From Streptomyces sp. NBC_01476 (GTDB lineage Bacteria > Actinomycetota > Actinomycetes > Streptomycetales > Streptomycetaceae), in assembly GCF_036227265.1 (NCBI RefSeq), contig NZ_CP109446.1, positions 3,419,001-3,483,000 on the forward strand: DNA of 64,000 nt. Reading direction: 5' to 3'. Below the pieces are notes generated by a model. It saw nothing but the letters and a program-made list of their open reading frames with translations. It was not told where the DNA came from and did no database searches. This document shows, piece by piece, positions 1 through 9,900 of this stretch. A program made the translations under genes and the position numbers. Each line of letters begins with the position of its first letter. Position 1 is the first letter of the stretch.

Positions 1-3000
1 GCACGAGCTGCCGGTCGAAGGCGGTCACCACGTCGACGGTCGCACCGGTGTCCGCGACGCCCGTGCCGGTGTCCGTCTCCGGGACCGCGGCGACGCTCTT
101 CCCCTCCAGGTCGGGGCCCCTGAACAGCCCGACGTGCAGGCCGATGCGGCGCGCGTAGTGGTCGGCGCCCGCGTCCTTCCACCATGTGTGCGTGCCCGCG
201 GCCGTGTCCCGGCCGGCCAGGTCGACCGTCAGGTGCGGGTTCTGCCCGGGCGCCACCTGCTGGAGGGCGATGTGGACGCGACCGCCGTAGGAGGCGGGGC
301 CCTGGCCGCCGGACCACCGGGCGACGCCTTCCTGGGCCTGTGTCATGACCTGTTCGGCGTCGCCCGCGGCGGTGTCCCCGGTGAAGGCGATACGGACCCG
401 CAGCTCGGTCGTCTCCCAGCCGTCCTCGTACGCGACCCGGCGCGCGTCGAACGCGGGACCGGCCTGGAAGGGCGGCTTGTCCACGCTGTACTTGCGCAGC
501 GCCTCCACCAGGCGGGCACCGATCCGCTCGGCCCGCTCCCGGCGCAGTTGTTCCTGCGCCGCGTCCTGCGGGCCGCCGTGCACGCCGTCCTCGCCCACGT
601 GCCCGGCGTGCGGGGCCTGGGCGGCGGAGTGCTCGGCCACCGTGGGCGCGGGCTGCGGCGCCGGGCGGGCGGGACGGGCCCGCTCGGGCAGCTGGACCTG
701 GTCCTGCAGGTGGACCTGCGGCGCCTCGGCGGAGGCAGGTTCGGGGGCGTGTCCCTCGACGTGCCCGGGCTCCGGCGGCCGGCCGGCCGTTCCCGCCTCG
801 CCGGCGCGACGCGGCCCGGCGGCCGGGGCGGGGGTCTCCGCGGTGGTGCCGTGCGTGCCGTGCGCCGCGCGCTCCGGAGCCGGGGCCGCGGGGGCGGGGG
901 CGGGGGCATCCGCCGCGCGGGCGGGGCGGGGCAGGGGTACGGCGTCGCGGGCGGTCAGGGTTTCCTGGAAGACGTCGCCGTGCCGGGACTCGTGCCGCAG
1001 CCAGGCCTTGATGTCGTGCTCGACCGCGGACCACAGCTTGTCGTAGCGCTCGACGGTCTGGGTGCGGAAGTCCTTGCCGAACGTGTCGAGGGTCTCCGGC
1101 CGGACGGCGTTGCGGAAGCTCTCCACGCTGTCGGTGTGGCCCACGATGCCGTGGAAGTCCCGGGCGGAGTTGGTGAGCACCTCCTCCAGGGCCGCCTCGT
1201 GCTCGAACCGGGCCGGGAGGGTGGCCCGCAGGTCGCCGAACGACTCGCTCCACGAGCGGGACGACAGGCCGGCGCCGGCTGCGGCGTCGCCACCGGCGAC
1301 CCGGAAGTCCTCGCGTCCGAGATGGCCGAACCAGTGCCCCTCCGCGGCCTTCTCGACCGCCTCGTCCCACTCCTTGAGGAGCCGTTCGCGCTGATGCCCG
1401 CTCAGGTCGGTCAGGACGTGGCTCTTGTCGAAGCCGGCCAGTGCCTCGTCGAAGGCACGGCGTCCCTCGGCCATCCGGACGCTGCGGAACTCCGCGTAGT
1501 CCAGCCGCGCGGCCAGCGCCTTCTCGCCGGTGGCGGCGCGGACGTGGCTCTCCCAGTTCTGCCCGGCGAGCCGGCCCGCGCCTTCGGCGCCGGCCGGGGT
1601 GTCGTGCGCCTTGGCGTGCGCGGCACGGATGTCGTTGTGCAGAGAGGTGCGTGCCCAGTCCTCCGCCTCCTCGCTGAGGAAGCGGTCGGAGAACGAGCCG
1701 CTGACGTCGTCGTCGGCCTTGGCGAGTTCTCGCTCCAGGGCGGCGTCGGCGTGCCGCACCCAGCGTTCGCGGTCGCTCAGCTGCTCGATGCGGTGGCCGA
1801 GTCCGGCCCGCAGATCGTCCACGGCGCGGCGCGCCGCGGTGGCCGCCCCGCCGCCCGCGGCCTCGGCGGGGTGGACGGCCCGCAGGCCGCCGCCGAGCGC
1901 GCGGTCCACCACGCTGTCCACGACGTGCCGCATCTCGGTGCGGAACGCCGTGTCGACGGCGTCCGCGTACGCCCTGCCCGCGCCCTCGCGGATGTCGTGC
2001 AGCGAGGCGGCGATGCCGTCGGCGTCCTCGCCGGCGAGCGCCTTGCCGTCCGTCTCCCCCGTGCCGTCCGGCAGGTGGGCGGCCCGGTCCTCGTCCGCCG
2101 GCAGGTACCGGCCGCCGAACAGGTCGCGCTCACGGAAGTCCGCGACCGCGCTCTCGACGTCCCGCGCCACGTGGTCCAGGGCGCGTTCGCGCTCCGAGAT
2201 CCAGTGGAAGTGCAGTGCCGCCCGCTCGCGCAGCTCGCCGCGCACCGCCGCCCACTGGTCGGACGGGACGATCCCGCGGGGTGAGTGGTCGGCCAGGGCC
2301 TGGTAGGCGTCGTGCAGCTGCTGCCGGTAGGACTCCTCGGCGTGCTCCCGCGGGGACTTGTCGGGCGGGGCGAATCCCTCGCCGTGCCGGTCGTCGCGCA
2401 GGTAGTGGCCGCCGAAGAGGTCCTCCCGCACGAAGCGCGCCGCGGCCTCGTCGGTGTGGGCCGCGAGATCACCCGTCAGGTGCTCGAACCGGGCCTCGGT
2501 GTCGAGCTTCGTCCGCAGCCCGCTGTCGCGCTCGTCGCGGAAGGTGCGCCACTCCGCGCTCCTGGCCTCCTGACCGGGGAGCTGCGCGGAGAGCTTGTCC
2601 AGCGCGCCGGAACGGGCCTCGCCACCGGTCACGTGCGGGGCCGGGGCGGCGAGCCGGTCGAGGCGGGCGCGGATCGCGTCGACGTCCATGTGGAGGGCGG
2701 CGAGGTCCTGGCGGGCCGCGTCGACGCCGATCGCGGCGGTCTGTGCGTCCACCCTGGCGGCCGCCTGCTCGATGTTCTCCGAGGGCTTGTCCAGGCCGCC
2801 GCCGAGGTCGTTGAGGAGCGCTTCGGTGCGGGTGGCCTCACCGGTGGCGGCCTCGTACTTGTTCCAGGCGCTGAGCCGCTGCGCGCCGATCCGCCCGCCG
2901 ACACCCCCGGTGACGGCCTCGAACCTGCTCCTGGGCGGTCGTACGTCGCCGGCGGCGCCGGGGTGCGGCTGCGGCGTGGGGCGGAGCGGCACATGACCGG

Positions 3001-5326
3001 GCGCCACGGCGAAGGCGACCGGGTCCTCGCGCAGCGCCTTCACCGCGCCGGCGGTGTCCCCGGTGCCGGCCCGGGTGCCGGCCTGGTCGAGCTGGTCGCC
3101 GGCCGAGACCGCCGCGTGGTCGCCCTGGACGGTGACGCCGTGGACACCGGTGGATTCGGCCAGCTGGCCGCCGCCCGCCGACTCGTCCAGCGCGTGCGGC
3201 CGTACGGGCGCGGGCGTGGCGGCGCCCGTGGCGGTGTTCGTGACGTTGCCCGTGGTGACCGCCGTGGCCGGCGGCGTGGCGGTGCCCGTGGTGGCCGCCG
3301 CGGCCGGCGGCGGGGTGAGGCTGGTGGTGGCCGCGGCCGGCGGCGGGGTGAGGCTGGTGGTAGCCGCGGCCGGCGGCGGTGTCGCGGAGGTGGCGGTGTG
3401 GTCGAGGGCGACGGCCGGCGGCGGCGTCGGCGCGGCTTCCCCGACCGCGGCCCTGGCCTGGGCGGATTCGACCGCGCTGTGCACCTCGGGCGCCACCACC
3501 ACCTGGTGGCCCGCGTCGTTGGTGAAGGACATCGTGCGGTAGTTCATGTGCAGCGTGGTCGGCATGCCCGCCTGGGCGCCCACGTGGAGGCTGACGCCGT
3601 CGGGGGTCATCCGGCCGATGCTGACGTCGCCGTCCACGATGCTCTTGAGCTCGGGCAGGCCGAGGGCGTGGAAGTCGGCGACGTGGCCCTCCGCGCTGCG
3701 GATGCCGGACATGCTGTCGCTGATCGCGGTGTGCAGTCCGGTGGCGCTGCCGGCCACGTCCATCCGGCCGGTGTGCAGGCTGGAGACGCCCAGGTGCGGG
3801 GTGGCCACCCCGGTGCTCGCCGTGCCGACGTGGGTCGAGCCCAGGTGCGTGGCGCCCATGTCCATCGCGCCGAAGTGGGTGGCGGTGGGTTCCAGCAGAC
3901 CGCTGGCCGTACGGTCGAAGCCGGTCGCGTGGTCCAGCGCGGTCAGGTGGTCGACCGCGCTCGCCCCTGAGCCGAGGTTGCCCACCGCGTGGCCGAGCGA
4001 GGCCGGCGTGATGCCGCCGCCGAGGTGGACCGCCCCGACGCCGCCGAGGCCGCCGAAGTTCGGCATGCTGTTCAGCCCGTGCAGCGCCGCGATGCCGCCG
4101 AATCCGGTGCTGCTGCCGCCGGCCTGGTGGAGGCTGAAGTGCTCGGCGGTGAGCGCCCCGACATGTGCGCCGCCGCCGACCACCGGCTGGGCGAGGTGTG
4201 CCCAGGGGGTGGAGAGCCGGGTGCCCAGGCCCATCTTGATCGCCGCCCGGGCGCCGATGCCCAGTTCGAAGAAGTCCAGCGGCAGGGTCGCGCTGACCAG
4301 GAAGCGGCTGCCGAAGCTGATCGCGTAGACGCCGATCTTGCCGAGCGTGCCCTTGACGCCGATGGTGGCGAGGGAGAAGTCGTTGCGGATGACGCCGCCG
4401 ACGGACTTCAGCCCGCTGATCACCAGGCGGCCCGCGTTGAGGGTGATCTTGCCGATGGCGACCAGGCCGCGGCCGACGAGACCGGGCAGGGCGGTCACCC
4501 CGCGGAAGATGTTCCCGAGGCTGCCGGGGTTGGTGAGGATGTGACTGAGGCCGCGGGCCGCGTCGTTGATGCCGCCCACGGCCATCTTCGGCAGGTTCTT
4601 GAGGGTGTTGAACAGGCCCTTGGAGAGCTGGCCGACGTTGAGGCCCTTGGTGGAGGGGAAGAGCACACCGATGACGGCCAGCACCAGGTCCAGCACGCTC
4701 GCCTTGCCCTCGGCGAACTCCACGGCCGTCTTGATCAGCAGCGCCACGTTGACGGCCAGCGCGATCAGCCCGACCCAGCCGCCGAAGATCGCGCCGAGGA
4801 CCGCCAGGATGATGGCGAGGATGCCGAGCGCCTGGAGGAACAACTGCCAGCCGCTGATGGGCTGCTGGATCATGTGGGAGGCGTCGGAGAGCTTGTTCCA
4901 GTAGACGGAGGCGGCGTTGTCGTACGCCTCCTGGGCGTCGTGCGCCTGGCTCTTGAGCGTCTCCAGCTGCGGGTCGTCCTTCGACAGGCCCTGGGCGGCG
5001 GCGAGCGCCTGGTCGGCCTTGGCCTGGGCGTCCCGGACCGCGTTGAGGTAGTCCAGTGTGGCGGGCGCGGAGACGCCGAAGGAGTCACCGACGGAGTCGA
5101 TGAACCTCTTCAGGTGGCCGTCGATCTTCTTCCGCACGGCTTCGGCGGTCTTGCCGATGAAGCTGTCCGTCGACTCGTTCAGCACCCGGTTGAGGCCGGA
5201 GGTCACTTCGCGGGCGAGCGACCCGAGTTCCTCCATCTGACCGTGGATGCCCTGGAGGACGTCCGGGTCGCCGGGGGTCGGGTCGCGGTGCAGCCCCAGC
5301 GGGCTCCAGTCGCCGGGGCGTGCCAT
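1..5326 (-). CDS. Giant type VII-associated secreted/toxin-like protein, 3' end outside the window
   Basis: An open minus-strand frame begins at ATG 5326, with GGAGGA five bases upstream, and runs unbroken off the left edge (about 1775 codons seen). Residues 1-150 are helical and resemble a WXG/LXG-type export domain. A hydrophobic stretch follows (around residues 155-220), then Gly/Ala/His-rich sequence, a Pro/Ala/Thr linker with short tandem repeats, and long coiled helical regions rich in D, E, R and A. The last visible residues resemble the C-terminal metalloprotease-like domain of giant actinobacterial proteins (HLTVDL ... TWW ... YARRIGLHVGL), but the usual H-E-x-x-H is replaced. It lies divergent to the WXG-protein gene at 5517, so a role as a large T7SS substrate or polymorphic toxin is likely. 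The family assignment is inference. Confidence 0.75.
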   Translation of the reverse strand, partial: MARPGDWSPLGLHRDPTPGDPDVLQGIHGQMEELGSLAREVTSGLNRVLNESTDSFIGKTAEAVRKKIDGHLKRFIDSVGDSFGVSAPATLDYLNAVRDAQAKADQALAAAQGLSKDDPQLETLKSQAHDAQEAYDNAASVYWNKLSDASHMIQQPISGWQLFLQALGILAIILAVLGAIFGGWVGLIALAVNVALLIKTAVEFAEGKASVLDLVLAVIGVLFPSTKGLNVGQLSKGLFNTLKNLPKMAVGGINDAARGLSHILTNPGSLGNIFRGVTALPGLVGRGLVAIGKITLNAGRLVISGLKSVGGVIRNDFSLATIGVKGTLGKIGVYAISFGSRFLVSATLPLDFFELGIGARAAIKMGLGTRLSTPWAHLAQPVVGGGAHVGALTAEHFSLHQAGGSSTGFGGIAALHGLNSMPNFGGLGGVGAVHLGGGITPASLGHAVGNLGSGASAVDHLTALDHATGFDRTASGLLEPTATHFGAMDMGATHLGSTHVGTASTGVATPHLGVSSLHTGRMDVAGSATGLHTAISDSMSGIRSAEGHVADFHALGLPELKSIVDGDVSIGRMTPDGVSLHVGAQAGMPTTLHMNYRTMSFTNDAGHQVVVAPEVHSAVESAQARAAVGEAAPTPPPAVALDHTATSATPPPAAATTSLTPPPAAATTSLTPPPAAAATTGTATPPATAVTTGNVTNTATGAATPAPVRPHALDESAGGGQLAESTGVHGVTVQGDHAAVSAGDQLDQAGTRAGTGDTAGAVKALREDPVAFAVAPGHVPLRPTPQPHPGAAGDVRPPRSRFEAVTGGVGGRIGAQRLSAWNKYEAATGEATRTEALLNDLGGGLDKPSENIEQAAARVDAQTAAIGVDAARQDLAALHMDVDAIRARLDRLAAPAPHVTGGEARSGALDKLSAQLPGQEARSAEWRTFRDERDSGLRTKLDTEARFEHLTGDLAAHTDEAAARFVREDLFGGHYLRDDRHGEGFAPPDKSPREHAEESYRQQLHDAYQALADHSPRGIVPSDQWAAVRGELRERAALHFHWISERERALDHVARDVESAVADFRERDLFGGRYLPADEDRAAHLPDGTGETDGKALAGEDADGIAASLHDIREGAGRAYADAVDTAFRTEMRHVVDSVVDRALGGGLRAVHPAEAAGGGAATAARRAVDDLRAGLGHRIEQLSDRERWVRHADAALERELAKADDDVSGSFSDRFLSEEAEDWARTSLHNDIRAAHAKAHDTPAGAEGAGRLAGQNWESHVRAATGEKALAARLDYAEFRSVRMAEGRRAFDEALAGFDKSHVLTDLSGHQRERLLKEWDEAVEKAAEGHWFGHLGREDFRVAGGDAAAGAGLSSRSWSESFGDLRATLPARFEHEAALEEVLTNSARDFHGIVGHTDSVESFRNAVRPETLDTFGKDFRTQTVERYDKLWSAVEHDIKAWLRHESRHGDVFQETLTARDAVPLPRPARAADAPAPAPAAPAPERAAHGTHGTTAETPAPAAGPRRAGEAGTAGRPPEPGHVEGHAPEPASAEAPQVHLQDQVQLPERARPARPAPQPAPTVAEHSAAQAPHAGHVGEDGVHGGPQDAAQEQLRRERAERIGARLVEALRKYSVDKPPFQAGPAFDARRVAYEDGWETTELRVRIAFTGDTAAGDAEQVMTQAQEGVARWSGGQGPASYGGRVHIALQQVAPGQNPHLTVDLAGRDTAAGTHTWWKDAGADHYARRIGLHVGLFRGPDLEGKSVAAVPETDTGTGVADTGATVDVVTAFDRQLV

Positions 5327-5516
5327 GTGTTTCCTCCGCAGTTGGCCCAGCTCTCATGATGTTCACGTTGCCAGGCCAAGAATGGTTCACTGGAACATCA
5401 AAGATTATTGTCACTCGCAGGATTCACGCGGTGGAAACGTAAAGTGTTGAACGGTTGGCGGCCACCGTACGTGTTCTGGGAAGTGGACCGCAGTGCAGTG
5501 AGTGGAGGATCACGGC
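5327..5516. promoter_or_regulatory. Divergent promoter region between the giant gene and the WXG-protein gene
   Basis: These 190 bases separate two divergent starts. The segment around 5370-5460 is noticeably AT-richer than its surroundings, which fits promoter DNA for both genes. I cannot assign a confident -35/-10 pair in either direction. Confidence 0.4.
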
Positions 5517-6389
5517 GTGGCCGACATCGTCATCGACTACGAGCTCCTGAATCAACTGGGCAGGGAGACCGACACCCTCAAGCACAAGATCTCCGACGCC
5601 CGGACGGGCGACCACAACTTCAGCCGTGACGAGGTGGGCGCGGACGCCTCCTTCGCGATCGAGATGTACTACTCGGCGTGGAGCGGGGCCTTCAAGCACG
5701 CGTGGGATCTGCTGGAGTCGCTGAGCGGCACCTACACCAGCGTCGCCCAGCAGTGGTTCGACCAGGACGCGGGGTACGCCGCGACCGGCAACGAGCAGGC
5801 GGCGGGCTTCACCCACAGCATGTGGGAGATGAAGAAGTCCGCGTACGAGAACTGGGAGAAGCTCTCCCACACGTACGTCACCGTCCACGGCTTCGACGAC
5901 AACGGGAACCCGTACGAGAAGCAGGTGCCGCTGGCCGATCCCGACAAGCCGCCGGAGGCGCCGGGCACCGAGCCGACCGGGTACAGCTACACCGCGGCGG
6001 ACGGCAGCCGGCACGACACCACGTCGGTGTACGACGCGAGCGGCAATCTCACCTCGAACGACACCGTCGTCACCGACGGCAGCGGCGGGATGCAGTACCA
6101 CGAGCACACCACGTTCGGGGACAACGGCAGTTACGCGTCCACGGTCGAGCATCCCGACGGTTCCAAGACCGTCGAGACCGTCACCGGCAACCCCGACGGC
6201 ACGGGTACGAAGACGGACGTCTCCACCGGCGCCGACGGCAAGACCACCACCACGACGTACACCGGCACCGGCGTCAACGGGCCCAACCCGACGTGGACCG
6301 ACACCACCCCGCACCACGACAACCCCGATCACGGGGGCGGCGGCGGGGGCGGCGGAGGCGGCGGTGGCGGAAGCCACCGCGACTACTAG
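5517..6389 (+). CDS. WXG100-like N-domain protein with repetitive C-terminus, putative T7SS substrate
   Basis: The best start is GTG 5517, eight bases after GGAGG (5504-5508); a GTG at 5502 is possible but overlaps that ribosome site. The product is 290 aa. Residues 1-125 are helical and carry W-S-G at 55-57, the WXG turn expected of ESX substrates. After a proline linker (about 140-155), residues 160-265 form a Thr/Asp/Gly-rich beta region with recurring DGS/DGT/GTKT motifs like YD-type or polymorphic-toxin stalks. The tail is 13 consecutive glycines followed by SHRDY. It sits 34 bases upstream of the EsxA-like gene, so the two are probably co-transcribed and may be co-secreted. No catalytic motif is visible. 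Confidence 0.7.
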   Translation: MADIVIDYELLNQLGRETDTLKHKISDARTGDHNFSRDEVGADASFAIEMYYSAWSGAFKHAWDLLESLSGTYTSVAQQWFDQDAGYAATGNEQAAGFTHSMWEMKKSAYENWEKLSHTYVTVHGFDDNGNPYEKQVPLADPDKPPEAPGTEPTGYSYTAADGSRHDTTSVYDASGNLTSNDTVVTDGSGGMQYHEHTTFGDNGSYASTVEHPDGSKTVETVTGNPDGTGTKTDVSTGADGKTTTTTYTGTGVNGPNPTWTDTTPHHDNPDHGGGGGGGGGGGGGSHRDY

Positions 6390-6423
6390 TGAGCAACATC
6401 ACCAGGAAATCTGAGGAATACCC

Positions 6424-6732
6424 ATGCCCAGCAACAACGTGCAGCTCGAGTACTCGCAGATCGACACCGTCTCCTCGCAGCTCAACAACGCGGTGAACAA
6501 CATCAACCCGCAGCTGCTGACGCTGAAGAACTCGGTCGACAACCTGCTGAACGACGGCCTGTTCCTGCAGCAGACCAGCCCGGCCATGCAGCACGCGTAC
6601 GAGCAGTTCACCACTCAGCTGCAGCAGATCGTCACCAAGATCGGTGACTTCGCCAAGCAGTTCACCGACATCAAGACCCAGATCAACGACATGGACACCA
6701 CCATGGCGAACCAGATCAACCAGAGCAGCTGA
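6424..6732 (+). CDS. EsxA-like WXG100-superfamily protein lacking the WXG tripeptide
   Basis: A 102-aa all-helical protein has the size and two-helix hairpin pattern of WXG100 proteins exported by type VII systems. GAGGA lies seven bases before ATG 6424. The turn that normally carries W-x-G reads NDGLFLQQTSPAM (around residues 43-55), so the tryptophan is replaced by a Leu/Phe cluster. It is rich in Gln and Asn, and has no signal peptide. It follows the 290-aa WXG protein by 34 bases and lies convergent to the EccC/EssC motor gene. Position, length and helix pattern support the call despite the missing signature. Confidence 0.75.
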   Translation: MPSNNVQLEYSQIDTVSSQLNNAVNNINPQLLTLKNSVDNLLNDGLFLQQTSPAMQHAYEQFTTQLQQIVTKIGDFAKQFTDIKTQINDMDTTMANQINQSS

Positions 6733-6747
6733 GCCCCTACCGGGGTG

Positions 6748-6793
6748 ACGGCCGAGGGTGCCTGCCGGGATTCCGGCAGGCACCCTCGGCCGT
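6748..6793. terminator. 21-bp perfect-stem bidirectional terminator
   Basis: Positions 6748-6768 are perfectly complementary to 6773-6793 with a GATT loop. The hairpin lies 15 bases after the EsxA-like stop and 110 bases beyond the convergent eccC stop, so it can end both transcripts. There is no long T-tract, as is common in Streptomyces. Confidence 0.85.
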
Positions 6794-6800
6794 TCGTACG

Positions 6801-6910
6801 CAGTCCGCGTCTGTCGGCGTCTGTCGGCGCCGGTCGGCGCCGGTTCGGCGTCAGTTCGGCGTCAGTTCGCGCCGGTTCGGCGTCAGTCGGCGTCAGTTCG
6901 CGTCAGTCGG
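6801..6910. repeat. Degenerate 10-11-bp tandem repeat (TCAGTTCGGCG-like)
   Basis: About ten head-to-tail units of the type TCNGTCGGCG / TCAGTTCGGCG run through this stretch, alternating with CCGGTTCGGCG. They reach into the last codons of eccC on the other strand. Confidence 0.7.
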
Positions 6911-9900
6911 CGTCCCGTGACGGCACCGTCTCCGGCACCAGGACCGTGAGCAGCGCGCCGGCCGCGTCCGTGGTGAAGCCGCGCCCCGGCACCCGGTTGA
7001 CCCGGATCACGTTGTGCGGCAGCCGCAGCCCGAGGATGTCGCCCTCCCCGATCGTCTGCGGGGAGAGCAGCAGCCCCTTGCGGGACCGCCGCACCTGGCC
7101 GATCCAGCTGCTCAGCGGCGAGACCAGCGCCTCACCGGGTCCGGCGACCACCAGCCCGAGGGAACGGTCCCGGCCCGAGGTGGCGATGTCCCGCAGCAGA
7201 TTGTCCGCCGGCGTCATCGCCAGCAGGTCCGCGTCGTCCACCAGCAGCACCGCGGGACCCCCGCCGACCGCCTCCAGCGCGGCGTTGATGTCCTGCTCGG
7301 TCGGGCTGAGCGAGGTGATCAGGGCGGCGCCCCTGCGGCCCTGGAGGCCGCGCAGCGGCGACTCCCGGGGGGCGAGGGCCACCACCCCGGTGCCGCCGTG
7401 CAGCAGCGAGACCGCCAGGGCGGCGAGCGCGGTGCTGCGGCCGGACCCGGGCGGCCCCGCGACCACATAGGTCGAGGCCACACCGGAGAAGTCCACCCAC
7501 ACGGGGGCCACTTCGTCGCCGCCCAGGCCCACCATGCCCATCATCGGCCGCCGGTCGCCGGGCGCGGTGCGGGTGTACGCGTCCTTGAAGGAGACCGCGG
7601 ACGGCAGGGTCTCGATCCGGAACGGCCGCGCGGCCGCCGGTACGCCCTCGTCCCGGCGGGCCGCCTCCGCACCGATCCGCCGCAGTGCTTCGGCCTGTTC
7701 CTGCCCGCTCGGGCCGGCCGGCAGCACCGCGACCTGGATCTCGGAGCCGCTGTCGGTACGGAAGCCGCGGCCGGCCGCCATCGCGGACGGAATGCGCTGC
7801 CGCTCGATGCCGTGCATGACGTAGTCGCCGGCGTCGTTCATCCGCAGCATCAGCTTGTTGTCGTTGAGCGCCGCGATCCGGCCGCCCATCAGGGCCCGTT
7901 CCGACGAGGCGATGACATGGATGCCGGCCGCCGCGCCCTCCCGCAGCAGCATCGCGATCTGCGCGATCATCCGGCCGTCCTCGATGTCACCGACCAGGGC
8001 CTGCAGGGTGTCCCAGCCGTCGATGAGCAGCACGATGTGGGCGGGCCGCCGCGCGGGCGGCAGCATGCCCCGCAGTTCGGTGAGGGTGCCCGCCGAGTTC
8101 CCGGCCAGCAGCTCCTGGCGGCTGACGAGTTCGGCGGTGAGCCGGTTGAGCAGCCGGCCGAGCCGCTCGATGTCGGCGCGCGGCACCACCGCGCCCGTGT
8201 GCGGCAGGGCGGAGAGCGCGGTGAGCGCGCCACCGGCCGCGTCCACCGCGTAGAAGTGCACATCCGCACAGGAGTTGGCGCGGGCCAGCGCCGACGCGAT
8301 GGTGCGCAGCGTCTGCGACCGGCCGGAACGCGGCATACCGAGCACGTACAGGTGCCCGAAGGCGTCCAGGTCCATCATCACCGGCGGCTGCGACTGGAGG
8401 GCCGGCAGGTCCTCGCGGGCCCACGCGGCGGGCACCAGCCGTCCGTCGCCGGACGGCGCCGCCGGGGCGGGCAGTTCCGACAGGTCGAGGGCGGTCGGCA
8501 GCGGCGGCAGCCAGGGGCTCGGCTGCGGTTCGTGACCGGTCAGCCGGGCCGCCTCCTGGATGGAGTCGACCAGCGCCATCAGGTCGGTCGGCCCCTCGTC
8601 CTCGGCCAGTTCGGGGAACTCCTCCTCCTCGTCCAGCGGGGACTGCACGGCGCGGCCCAGCCGCTGCCACGGCAGCGCGGTGGCCCACAGCACCGACTCG
8701 TCCACGGCCGCGGGGACGTCGCCGTCGCCGGCCGCCTCCTCGCCGGTGGCCGGCGCCGCCTGCGGGCGGGGCGCTCCGACGTACGCGGTCTGGAAGCCCA
8801 TCGCCGAACGGTGTCCCAGCCGCACCAGCGCCCGGCCGGGGGTGGCCGAGGAGATACTGGCCGCGTCCGGAACCTCCAGCACGTCGGTGCTGTCGGTGGT
8901 GTCGGTCACGCGCAGCGAGATCCGCAGGTTGGTGTTGGCGCGGATGTCGTTGGTGACCACACCGGCGGGCCGCTGGGTCGCCAGCACCATGTGCAGGCCG
9001 AGCGAACGGCCGCGCTGGGCGATGCCGACCAGCCCCGGGATGAAGTCCGGGATCTCCCGGGCCAGCGTGGCGAACTCGTCGATGACCAGCAGCAACCGCG
9101 GCATCGGCGGCAGTTGGGGGTCGCGGCGGCGCAACGCCCGGTACTCGGGGTGGTCCTTGGCGCCGGCCGTGGCCAGCATGTGCTCACGGCGGATGAGTTC
9201 GGCGGTCAGCGACGCCAGCGCCCGCTGGACGAGATGGCTGTCCAGGTCGGTGACCATGCCGAGGGTGTGCGGCAGCCGGACACAGTCCTTGAAGGCGCTG
9301 CCGCCCTTGTAGTCGACCAGTACGAAGGTGAGTTCGTCCGGGTGGTTGACCGCGGCCAGCGACGCCACGAACGTCTGCAGCAGCTCCGACTTGCCGGAGC
9401 CGGTGGTGCCCGCGATCAGCGCGTGCGGGCCGTCCTTGACGAGGTCGAACGCGGTCGGCCGGTCGAAGCCCTGGCCGAGCAGCACCGAGGTGGACGCCGG
9501 GCGGCGCTGCCAGCGTTCCGCGATCACCTCGCCGTCCGGCGGTTCCAGGTCCAGCAGGTCGAGCAGCGAGACCTGGTCCGGCAGGCCGCCGGTGGTGTCC
9601 GGGGTGACGTCATGCACCGGGGCTATGCCGCGGGCGAGCCGCTCGGCCCACTGGGCGGTCACGTAGTCCGGCCGGATGCCGGTGACGTCGGGCAGGCCGG
9701 TGCGGCGCAGCGTCAGGGTGTCCTTGGCGATGGAGACGACCGCGCTGGCCTCCTCGGGGAGCATCCGCTCCTCGCGGTCGATGCACAGCGGGTAGATCCC
9801 CTGGGCCGGGCCCTCCTTGAGCACCTGGACCATGCCGGGCACGTCCCGCAGTTCACGGGCGCCGTCCAGCACCACCAGCAGGTCGGGTTCGCTGTACAGG

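Noticed and set aside
134..5359. Long plus-strand frames opposite the giant minus-strand gene (to 716 aa)
   Set aside because: They lack ribosome sites and domain character, are low-complexity Gly/Arg/Val-rich, and are exactly antisense to a frame with a good start and recognisable domains.
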